From contig JAHEBQ010000020.1 of the NCBI GenBank assembly GCA_024642205.1, positions 39,051 to 97,185 of the forward strand: 58,135 nucleotides of DNA, written 5' to 3'. The first letter of the stretch is position 1; the number at the start of each line of letters is the position of its first letter. The position numbers and the translations under genes are program-made. Shown in pieces: positions 53,101 to 58,135 of this stretch. This DNA is from Planctomycetaceae bacterium. Its GTDB lineage: Bacteria; Planctomycetota; Planctomycetia; Pirellulales; Pirellulaceae. Under the pieces are notes generated by a model that made no database searches, had not been told where the DNA came from, and worked only from the letters and a program-made list of their open reading frames with translations.

Positions 53101-53792
53101 TTGGCAATTCCAAAGTCGATTACCTTGGTTACTGGTGCGTGATCGTACTCGGCGACCAGAATATTGCTTGGCTTAATATCGCGATGGATGATCCCTTTTT
53201 GATGAGCATGTTGAATTGCCTGGCAAACTTGAACGAACAGCTTCAGACGGTCCCTCAATGTCAAGTGGTGCTCATCACAGTACCTGGTAACGGAACATCC
53301 CTTGACCCATTCCATCACGAAATAGGGGCGGCCAGTACTGGTTGCTCCGCAATCAAATACTTTGGCAATACTTGGATGATCCATCATTGCCAAGACTTGC
53401 CGCTCGGCTTGAAAGCGACCTATGACGTGGCGGGTTTCCAATCCCGGCTTGATGATCTTCAGTGCCACATTGCGCCGGACCGGATTTCTCTGCTCGGCCA
53501 GATAGACCACGCCCATCCCGCCTTCACCGATTTCTCTAACCAGCTTGAAGCCGTTGATTTCGTCTCCCGGTTTCTCATGCATCGGAAAAGCGGCATTTGT
53601 TTGCCCGAATCCTGTCGATTGGAAATCCAAAAGCAAATCTTCTTGGCCATCGATCGCTAACAGCTCCTCAATTTCCGCTCTCAGCAAGTCATCTCCACCA
53701 CACATTTCATCCAGGTACAATGCCCTTTTATTGATATCCTGGATTTCACAAGCTTTGCCAAAAATTGTCGCTTTTTGTAGTTCAGCAGGCAT
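50115..53792 (-). CDS. Ser/Thr protein kinase with TPR array
   Basis: A giant kinase of 1225 residues; the ATG at 53792 (MPAELQKATIFGKAC) is preferred to one 12 codons upstream. Residues about 10-75 are the helical start shared by planctomycete kinases. The kinase domain is about 83-370: REIGEGGMGVVYLAEQ, VALKIIKPG, HRDIKPSNILVAEYD, DFGIAKALSQ and MSPEQAKLN. One membrane helix follows (about 415-440, ALIGLALLVSVAAIGSSLG). A mixed helical part leads to some 14-16 TPR units (about 640-1150), such as ALYQQSRFDEAINCARLAL and SLGRKLSDLGRLEEAVTSYR. The TPR half would be extracytoplasmic and probably binds proteins. The flanking prepilins and nearby ECF sigma suggest one signalling unit; this is an inference. 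Confidence 0.95.
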   Translation of the reverse strand: MPAELQKATIFGKACEIQDINKRALYLDEMCGGDDLLRAEIEELLAIDGQEDLLLDFQSTGFGQTNAAFPMHEKPGDEINGFKLVREIGEGGMGVVYLAEQRNPVRRNVALKIIKPGLETRHVIGRFQAERQVLAMMDHPSIAKVFDCGATSTGRPYFVMEWVKGCSVTRYCDEHHLTLRDRLKLFVQVCQAIQHAHQKGIIHRDIKPSNILVAEYDHAPVTKVIDFGIAKALSQRLTEQTVFTEFGQLVGTIDYMSPEQAKLNQEDIDTRSDIYSLGVLLYELLTGATPFDKKRLSSAAWDERLRIIREEEPPNLSTRISEVETIEVVAANRRIEPKKLAAVLHGELDWIALKALAKDRSGRYESASEFAADVQRYLNDEPVQACPPSTAYKVKKFVRRNARVITTAALIGLALLVSVAAIGSSLGWIARDRQSRQLIADGQLESILNQTSSLMGEQRWHDAFVVAQRVEVVKKAGLPSDNLRREASRVLHDLTIVQKLENAYLQTNDWREGGFDNKRVESIYSNAFSELGISIGDVDAREAADLLHAHPEILVALIDGLSGWAVTCIHVDRDRWRKIMDIANAVDSHPWRTQVRNVWLDRQFDQLEQLIDAAPMETMSASDVVILLNVLRAENQNELVAEFLKTAGVRFRNDTRVLHELAVTALDPVQSELFNRAAIATRPDNPALLVNLGRALYQQSRFDEAINCARLALSFDSQNVIAHNNLAVALSAIGQHDAAIQSYRNAVELDPGWTSGHRSLGRKLSDLGRLEEAVTSYRKAIELDPSDDIAHNSLGIVFKRMGRYEEALDCFGEAVKIRPEDAKAHYNCGVVCDLLGKAEQSLVHKHTALQLSPNSAPILNGIGATLRQLGRLDESLESIQNAIEIDDRLVSAYANQALVLMDLKKYDEAIESARAAIALQPGTARLHTVLGDCFRASNKLDQSIESYQQAIRIDERVPHGYFNLGTMLMNQGRSEEAVVAFSRAIELGSSKASAHLNLGFVLKDLGQLDRAIEQYRMSLELQPDSAFAHTNLGAALDAKGENELAITHHRRAIEIQPDLANAHHNLALVLTETKKTSEAVAVNRQALLLNPKHLEAWINQGNLLLAQDQPEEAADCFRKAMELEPLQKSNSNRVSQLNRLSIYFYRAGFWQESLDARIKKNKLEKVSLEDRLFLSMIHWQLGNKANARRWLAEASTQFGQPIDKTSEDQIAKLFNEAKELVQQED

Positions 53793-53828
53793 TTCTGATT
53801 CCCAATAGCAACTTGAATTCGCAAACAT

Positions 53829-54111
53829 CAGCGTAACAATCTATGTGTCGTTTAGCAGCAACCGAGTTCACGATTAATGAATTTTGATTGAATTCGCGAG
53901 AAAAATGCCCCGCTTGAAATTAACGTCACGGTACTCCGCTGATAATTTTCGCTTGCCAGTTTTCACGCCCCTCGAATTCCCTTTCGGTTAGCACGCGCGA
54001 TAGGTTCCTAGTATTGGATCGGGAGACCAGTTCGTTTTAGCTTTTAGCTTGATCCCTTTTGGCTTGATCCGATTGCTGAAAACCTTGCCCTACGCTTGAA
54101 TCGCGTCAATC
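53829..54111. other. Intergenic region upstream of the TPR kinase
   Basis: About 280 bp without a gene. It contains GCTTGATCC twice at short distance (near 54047 and 54062) and the T-tract of the adjacent terminator at its edge. It probably holds the kinase promoter. Confidence 0.35.
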
Positions 54112-54152
54112 AAAAAAAGGCGTCTGTTACGACTGGTAATAACTGGCGCCTT
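54112..54152 (-). terminator. Rho-independent terminator for the second prepilin gene
   Basis: On the minus strand, AAGGCG (54152-54147) pairs with CGCCTT (54122-54117), followed by a run of T residues (seven A on the plus strand). It lies 28 bp past the stop of the prepilin gene. The loop is long, about 24 bases, but partly self-complementary. Confidence 0.65.
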
Positions 54153-54180
54153 CTCGATTCCCGAATCTACCGTTTCCTCA

Positions 54181-54852
54181 TCACGGGTGGGGCAAGGGGA
54201 TGATTTCAGGAGTGATCAATGAAAGTTGCCCGACGCAATACTTGGTGTCTTCGTCATTGAGTTGTCCTTTGTCATTCGCATTGCGTACCAGGCGGTACGC
54301 CATTTCCGGGCCTTTTTTCTTGTTGTGAAGAAGATTCGAAAGTACTGCCTGTTTGGTCGGGAAAAAAGGAGTGGATTCCAGAATGTTTTGATGAATTGCC
54401 ATCCGGTTTAGCGGGGTAGCCTGGAAGAATTCCTGGAGAACATCCTTGGTAAAATCAGGTTGATACGCAGGTTCGGTATCAGGTTCCAAAAATCCGCGGT
54501 CCTTGGCAACGGTCACAAGTATTCCAAAATCGTCCATGTCTAACGAGCCATCACCGCTAGCAAGACTCGGTAACAATATGCTGGTCGCAGTTCCGCACTC
54601 CTTTGTGTCTGTGCGGAGATCTGCCGAGAAAGCCAACACTTCATCGAGGGTTGGCCGCCCCTTGGCTGACAAACCAATTTGATGAAAAACTGAAGAAGTT
54701 AGAACAATTTGCTGTTGCAGTCCTGGCGCAAATGCACTGCGCAAAGCTGCAAGCAGGGCACCGATGATGGCGATGATCACAAGTAGTTCAATCAGGGTAA
54801 ACCCAATCCTTTTCCCACCAATTCGCTTGGCCACTAAACATGAACTTGACAT
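54181..54852 (-). CDS. Prepilin-like protein with EF-hand-like loops
   Basis: A 223-residue pilin-like protein with the signal KRIGFTLIELLVIIAIIGALL, cut expected before Phe and the Glu at +5. The body includes two loops of EF-hand spacing: SGDGSLDMDDFG, with Asp at positions 5 and 9 and the final acidic residue, and NANDKGQLNDEDT, whose position 5 is Lys. It is thus a weaker calcium site than that of the longer prepilin. It contains short helical segments (FTKDVLQEFFQATPLNRMAI) and two Cys. It lies upstream of the TPR kinase on the same strand and has its own terminator. Likely a calcium-responsive pilin-like subunit, by inference. Confidence 0.85.
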   Translation of the reverse strand: MSSSCLVAKRIGGKRIGFTLIELLVIIAIIGALLAALRSAFAPGLQQQIVLTSSVFHQIGLSAKGRPTLDEVLAFSADLRTDTKECGTATSILLPSLASGDGSLDMDDFGILVTVAKDRGFLEPDTEPAYQPDFTKDVLQEFFQATPLNRMAIHQNILESTPFFPTKQAVLSNLLHNKKKGPEMAYRLVRNANDKGQLNDEDTKYCVGQLSLITPEIIPLPHP

Positions 54853-55287
54853 AACATTTCTCCCTTAAAAGATTTGTCCACGCGTTGTATTAATAGGCTG
54901 CGATCCGGCTGCGTAGAACAAAAACACGGATTAGAGCCAGGCAGCAAGCGAGAGGAAAATTTGATGGTTTCGCTCACCGACCGTTTTCATTTTTGATTTC
55001 GATCAAGCAAATACCTATGCGACAGACAGGCGGTGACCGATCAAGAAAAATCAAACTTTCTGGAAAAAAAGAATTCACCAGTTTGTCAAAACAAATTTTT
55101 CCTGAATCCAAATGCGATTCTCCCTGGAGCACGGCCGGATACCTACTGAACATTAGCGAGTTCAAGGTCCCGGAATCTGGGGAAAGAATGAGATCGCAAT
55201 CTCTATCCCACGTGCAGCGAAGTGATTCGGCAACGGTTCATAATTGACGGAACGTCGCATTTATGCAAGACTTTTTAAGGAGAGACC
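54853..55287. other. Intergenic region between divergent prepilin and sigma genes
   Basis: A 435-bp shared upstream region. A CAAACT/AGTTTG hairpin with a long A-rich loop lies near 55050-55085. The sigma gene has a strong ribosome site (AAGGAGAGACC) immediately before its ATG. No promoter can be assigned with confidence. Confidence 0.4.
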
Positions 55288-55860
55288 ATGGCCGACCTAA
55301 CCGACCTTTTGCAACGAATCGAACAGGGGGATCCGTCTGCCCCGGATGAGTTGTTGCCGGTGGTTTACGACGAGTTGCGACGATTGGCGGCTCGCCATTT
55401 AGCCTGTGAGAAACCAGGCCAGACTCTGCAAACAACTGCATTGGTCCATGAGGCCTATCTGCGGCTGTTTGGAAACGCGGGAAGCGGCAGCGGTGACTGG
55501 GAGAGTCGGCGACATTTTTTTGGCGCCGCCGCTCTGGCGATGCAACGAATCCTTGTCGAAACAGCCCGCCGAAAGCAACGGCTCAAACATGGCGGAGGAC
55601 GCCAACGACAAGACCTTCATGATGTCCCTTTACGATTCGAGATTCCCGTTGACGACCTGCTGGACCTGGATACGGCAATTGGAAAGCTTGAGCAAGAGGA
55701 ACCAGAGAAAGCGGAAATTGTCCGGTTACGATTTTTTGCTGGTCTCAATCACGAACAAGTCGCCGAGATCCAGGGCGTATCAATTGTCACCGCTCGGCGG
55801 CATTGGCGATATGCTCGTGCGTGGTTGCGCCGTGAAATGGGAAGTGAACCAGGAAATTAG
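55288..55860 (+). CDS. ECF-type RNA polymerase sigma factor (TIGR02999-like)
   Basis: A 190-residue sigma factor; the ATG at 55288 has the best ribosome site in the window (AAGGAGAG, 6 bases ahead). Region 2 is residues about 8-95 (LLPVVYDELRRLAARHLA, TLQTTALVHEAYLRLF, RRHFFGAAALAMQRILVETARRK), linker LKHGGGRQRQ, region 4 about 130-182 (EIVRLRFFAGLNHEQVAEIQ, HWRYARAWLRREM). It is a paralogue of the sigma factor at 35.4 kb. No kinase gene follows on this strand, but the TPR kinase lies 1.5 kb away, divergent, with a prepilin gene between. A control link is possible, not proven. Confidence 0.93.
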   Translation: MADLTDLLQRIEQGDPSAPDELLPVVYDELRRLAARHLACEKPGQTLQTTALVHEAYLRLFGNAGSGSGDWESRRHFFGAAALAMQRILVETARRKQRLKHGGGRQRQDLHDVPLRFEIPVDDLLDLDTAIGKLEQEEPEKAEIVRLRFFAGLNHEQVAEIQGVSIVTARRHWRYARAWLRREMGSEPGN

Positions 55861-56082
55861 AACGCAAAGTCATACTAATTGAATGATTCGCAGTCCTGTT
55901 TTTCCCTTCTGCCCCGGAGAAAATCCCAAGCCAAGTCCTGGAAAAAAGGGAATTTCGGCTTTCTTGGAAAAACCATGAGCGCTACTGCACTCGGTCGTCG
56001 CATCGATTGTACGGGGATGACAAAGGCCGCACCTTCGCCAGTTCGAACACTCTAGCCACCTCCTCGACCAGGCAATGATGGC

Positions 56083-56352
56083 ATGACAGCAATGGCTAAC
56101 GCGCACTGGATACAAAAGGCCTATGAGGTCTTGATCGACCCAGCTGCACTCAAGCAATACGAACGCGATACGTTCAGAAAACGCACTGCACGACCTTATC
56201 TCTTGCCAGGACAAAGGCCGCCGACGAGCTTTTTGGGCAAAGTCGCCTTCACTGTGTTCGTAGTAACCCCAATCATTGTGGCAAGTTATTACCTCGCCGT
56301 CTTTCTCTGGAGGTACATGTTGCACGCGATGACAGAAGTTGATGTTATTTGA
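56083..56352 (+). CDS. Small membrane protein with J-domain-like N-terminus
   Basis: An 89-residue protein. Residues 10-28 read IQKAYEVLIDPAALKQYER, which matches the last helix of DnaJ J-domains (AYEVLSDPxxRxxYD), but the HPD-bearing part is not encoded before it. It may be a truncated J-domain protein or a chance likeness. Residues about 50-78 form a hydrophobic segment (GKVAFTVFVVTPIIVASYYL). The start is uncertain, with a second ATG three codons later. It lies 222 bp after the sigma gene on the same strand. Low-to-moderate confidence that it is a functional gene. Confidence 0.45.
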   Translation: MTAMANAHWIQKAYEVLIDPAALKQYERDTFRKRTARPYLLPGQRPPTSFLGKVAFTVFVVTPIIVASYYLAVFLWRYMLHAMTEVDVI

Positions 56353-56689
56353 ATGGGCTCAGAATTGTCGCTCGAGAACTTTTAGTCGAAAGACGAGATC
56401 GTTCAGAGGTAATTGCACCGATAGGCAAATTTCCCGCCGGCGGGATTTCCCGTCAAGCCAGATTGCAGCTTCATCTCGTCGCTCAGCACCGACCTACCAG
56501 CTGGAGAACACCTGTCATCTCAGCGACCAAATACAAGTCAAGCAATAAATGCGCAACTACTTTGCGCATGTCCACTACTCCGTACCATTCGAACTGATTC
56601 AGGTGCCGGCCAGCAGTCAATACAATTCAAGAGCTAAGACCGCTCAATTGTCAACTATTGATTGCTGGCCGGAAACCGAATCAAAGACG
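56353..56689. other. Palindrome-rich gap before the IS3 element
   Basis: A 337-bp gap without a gene and with three palindromes: CCCGCCGGCGGG (56433-56444); ATGCGCAA/TTGCGCAT (56549-56569); and a 17-bp stem (56606-56672). It ends at the first base of the IS3 left terminal repeat. Confidence 0.5.
56606..56672. repeat. Large hairpin with 17-bp arms
   Basis: CCGGCCAGCAGTCAATA (56606-56622) pairs with TATTGATTGCTGGCCGG (56656-56672) with one mismatch around a 33-base loop. It sits 18 bp left of the IS3 element. Confidence 0.85.
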
Positions 56690-56719
56690 TGAAGTGGACC
56701 CCAATTATCGGACCACCGG
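56690..56719 (+). repeat. IS3 left inverted terminal repeat
   Basis: Thirty bases beginning TGAAGTGGACCCCAATTATC; matches the right end in inverse orientation without mismatch. Confidence 0.93.
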
Positions 56720-56790
56720 CTTAGATAGAAAAAAGCGTTTTGATCGGTCAAACTATAACCGATTTGAACCCGTTTTTTTAGGAAGCCAGT

Positions 56791-57087
56791 ATGTCACGGA
56801 AACGACGCAACTTCAGTCCGTCTTTTAAGGCGAAAGTAGCCTTGGAGTCAGTTCAAGGTCTTCGGACGATCAGTGAATTGGCTCAAAAACACAAACTTCA
56901 TCCGACTCAAATCAACCTTTGGAAAAAGCAATTGTTGGATGGCGCAGAAACAGTTTTTGAAAACGGCAAGAGCGTTGCCAAATCATCCTCAGACGAACCC
57001 CAGACCGCTGAGTTGTATGAGCAGATTGGACGATTGAATGTCCAACTGGAGTGGCTCAAAAAAAAAGTGGCCCAGGACGGTGAATGA
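56791..57087 (+). CDS. IS3-family transposase OrfA
   Basis: A 98-residue DNA-binding subunit. It starts MSRKRRNFSPSFKAKVALES, then the helix-turn-helix LRTISELAQKHKLHPTQINLW, KKQLLDGAETVFENG, and a coiled coil (AELYEQIGRLNVQLEWLKKK). Near its end nine A residues (57058-57066) form a classic slippery stretch. The stop TGA (57085-57087) lies inside the start of orfB. The orfB frame is +1 (equivalently -2) relative to orfA, not the -1 usual for IS3 elements. A GTG at 57080, in the orfB frame and overlapping the end of orfA, could instead allow coupled re-initiation. Confidence 0.93.
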   Translation: MSRKRRNFSPSFKAKVALESVQGLRTISELAQKHKLHPTQINLWKKQLLDGAETVFENGKSVAKSSSDEPQTAELYEQIGRLNVQLEWLKKKVAQDGE

Positions 57088-57946
57088 AGCGCGACGCTGG
57101 ATTGACTTTGATAATCCCGATTTGAGTATTCGTGAACAGTGCCGGTTGTTGGGCTTGCACCGCAGCAACGTGTACTACGATCCAGCGTTAGAGAGCGATG
57201 AGAATTTATATTTGATGCGGTTGATGGATGAAGAACATTTGCGACGTCCCAATCGCGGCTCGCGACAAATGGTGGATTTTTTGAGCGATGCAGGGTGCCG
57301 CGTAAACCGTAAGAGAATCCCGCGTTTAATGAAGAAAATGGGGATTGAGGGTGTGGCTCCCAAGCGTCGCACGACGATTGCCACGCCCGGCCAGCCGGTC
57401 TATCCCTACTTGCTGAGAAACCTTGAGGTCGTGCGACCGGATCAAGTTTGGTGCAGCGACATCACTTACATTCCGATGCAATTTGGATTCTTGTTTTTGG
57501 TGGCAATGATGGATTGGTTTAGTCGTTATGTGATTTCCTGGAGATTGTCGAACAGCCTGGACGCAGATTTTTGCGTTGACGCGCTGGATTCGGCGTTGAG
57601 CCAAGGCCGTCCGGAAATCTTCAACACCGATCAAGGATCGCAATTTACCAGTCGTGAATTTACCAGTCGTGAATTTACCGGCGTGTTGAAGTCGCAGGAT
57701 GTCGCGATCAGCATGGATGGCAAAGGGCGAGCAATTGACAATGTGATGATCGAAAGACTTTGGAGAACTGTGAAATATGAAGAGGTCTATCTCAAGGAAT
57801 ACAGCAGCGGTTCCGATTGTTATCAAGGGCTTGATTCGTACCTGGATTATTACGATCACCGACGCCGACATCAGTCCCTAGCACGCAAAACACCTTGGGA
57901 AGTCTACCGTCCCAACCGAGCAAATCGCCTGCAGCTCTCTATCTAA
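57038..57946 (+). CDS. IS3-family transposase OrfB (DDE/rve integrase core)
   Basis: The catalytic subunit, with an open frame of 302 codons. True translation probably begins near GTG 57080 or by frame change from orfA. After the helical part (LSIREQCRLLGLHRSNVYYD) comes the DDE core: first Asp in VWCSDITYIPMQ, second in NTDQGSQF, and Glu in MIERLWRTVKYEEVYL. Directly after the second Asp, TSREF occurs twice because 15 bp are duplicated in tandem (57643-57677). This adds five residues beside the active site and may reduce activity. The end (DHRRRHQSLARKTPWEVY) is typical. Otherwise undamaged. Confidence 0.93.
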   Translation: MSNWSGSKKKWPRTVNEARRWIDFDNPDLSIREQCRLLGLHRSNVYYDPALESDENLYLMRLMDEEHLRRPNRGSRQMVDFLSDAGCRVNRKRIPRLMKKMGIEGVAPKRRTTIATPGQPVYPYLLRNLEVVRPDQVWCSDITYIPMQFGFLFLVAMMDWFSRYVISWRLSNSLDADFCVDALDSALSQGRPEIFNTDQGSQFTSREFTSREFTGVLKSQDVAISMDGKGRAIDNVMIERLWRTVKYEEVYLKEYSSGSDCYQGLDSYLDYYDHRRRHQSLARKTPWEVYRPNRANRLQLSI

Positions 57947-57956
57947 GATTTGCCCA

Positions 57957-57986
57957 CCGGTGGTCCGATAATTGGGGTCCACTTCA
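57957..57986 (-). repeat. IS3 right inverted terminal repeat
   Basis: Inverse of the left repeat, 30 bases, ending in ACTTCA. Its first three bases read on the minus strand (TGA) give the stop codon of the truncated istB frame. Confidence 0.93.
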
Positions 57987-58091
57987 TGGGGTCAGGTGAT
58001 TACCCCTCGCTTCTTGAAGACGGACATCAAGTGTTTCGGCCAATCCTGAGAGCCGCAGCGTCTTCAGTGTAAAAGATAATGAATCATTCAT
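57987..58091 (-). pseudogene. istB: IS21-family istB, first 35 codons
   Basis: The frame starts at ATG 58091 and reads MNDSLSFTLKTLRLSGLAET, then LDVRLQEARGNHL, the characteristic N-terminus of the IS21 helper ATPase IstB (LRLSGLAxxLDVRLQEAxGN). It ends at the junction with the IS3 right end, which supplies a TGA stop. No continuation is found left of the IS3 element, so the rest of istB is deleted rather than only interrupted. A purine-rich site (AGAAAGGAAGC) lies upstream. The istA partner would lie outside the window. Confidence 0.85.
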
Positions 58092-58135
58092 AGGTCAGTG
58101 CTTCCTTTCTAAAATCAACACGTACAAGATTCCCA
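58092..58135. other. Right window edge
   Basis: Forty-four bases upstream of the istB stub; possibly the end of istA or its spacer. Too short to assign. Confidence 0.25.

Larger units (their letters stand above)
56690..57986 (+). mobile_element. Complete IS3-family insertion sequence, 1297 bp
   Basis: Both ends carry a perfect 30-bp inverted terminal repeat starting TGAAGTGGACCCC (56690-56719 and 57957-57986), with the TG...CA tips of the IS3 family. Two overlapping genes lie between. No target duplication is evident: the left flank ends AGACG and the right flank begins TGGGG. Old insertion, flank rearrangement or a deletion are possible. Structurally complete. Confidence 0.93.

Noticed and set aside
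55870..56325. Minus-strand open frame of 151 codons
   Set aside because: Opposite to the small membrane protein; Arg/Cys/Trp-rich without a domain, so probably a shadow.

Overview
The window looks like chromosomal DNA of a planctomycete, most likely of the Pirellulales type. The evidence is family content, not a database match: very large Ser/Thr kinases with WD40 or TPR tails, short ECF sigma factors of the TIGR02999 type, prepilin-like proteins starting GFTLVELL or GFTLIELL, many secreted proteins without a known domain, a RAYT transposase, and SUF iron-sulfur genes with a SufR-like repressor. Operons are short and intergenic gaps are long.

Region 1 (1-9.7 kb) holds a partial secreted protein, a secreted unknown, a periplasmic parvulin, a membrane O-acyltransferase, 4-hydroxyphenylpyruvate dioxygenase and two endonuclease/exonuclease/phosphatase-fold proteins, one fused to DUF3472. 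Region 2 (9.7-18.7 kb) is the iron-sulfur block on the minus strand: sufR-like repressor, sufC, sufB, sufD, then a three-domain protein (cysteine desulfurase + metallo-beta-lactamase + rhodanese), a Rieske ferredoxin and a SufT-like factor. A methyltransferase-like membrane gene on the other strand splits the block. The fusion occupies the place of a normal SufS. Region 3 (18.9-28.7 kb) has a sodium:alanine symporter, small membrane or secreted proteins, a duplicated parvulin, an aminotransferase and myo-inositol-1-phosphate synthase.

Region 4 (28.7-37.8 kb) has a decayed SGNH/GDSL hydrolase, a RAYT transposase flanked by inverted REP-like repeats, a WD40 kinase whose stop codon lies inside one repeat, and an ECF sigma factor followed by a second kinase. 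Region 5 (37.9-46.6 kb) looks more like stable core: an LplT-like MFS transporter, an M28-fold protein lacking usual metal ligands, a PlsC-type acyltransferase, a DUF4105 membrane protein, an ankyrin-repeat protein and an FHA protein.

Region 6 (47.1-58.1 kb) is accessory DNA. It opens with tRNA-Arg(UCG). Then come the first 25 codons of a tyrosine integrase cut off by a truncated IS3 element, a prepilin with an EF-hand-like loop, a one-base-deleted IS3 orfA relic, a kinase N-terminal fossil, a 1225-residue TPR kinase, a second prepilin with EF-hand-like loops, an ECF sigma gene and a small membrane protein. It ends with a complete 1297-bp IS3-family element abutting a 35-codon istB stub. The arrangement suggests a tRNA-anchored island repeatedly hit and trimmed by insertion sequences. 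The most interesting candidates are the desulfurase/MBL/rhodanese fusion in the SUF locus, and the grouping of two EF-hand-bearing prepilins with a TPR kinase and an ECF sigma factor. All functions are inferred from sequence by eye; no search was run.
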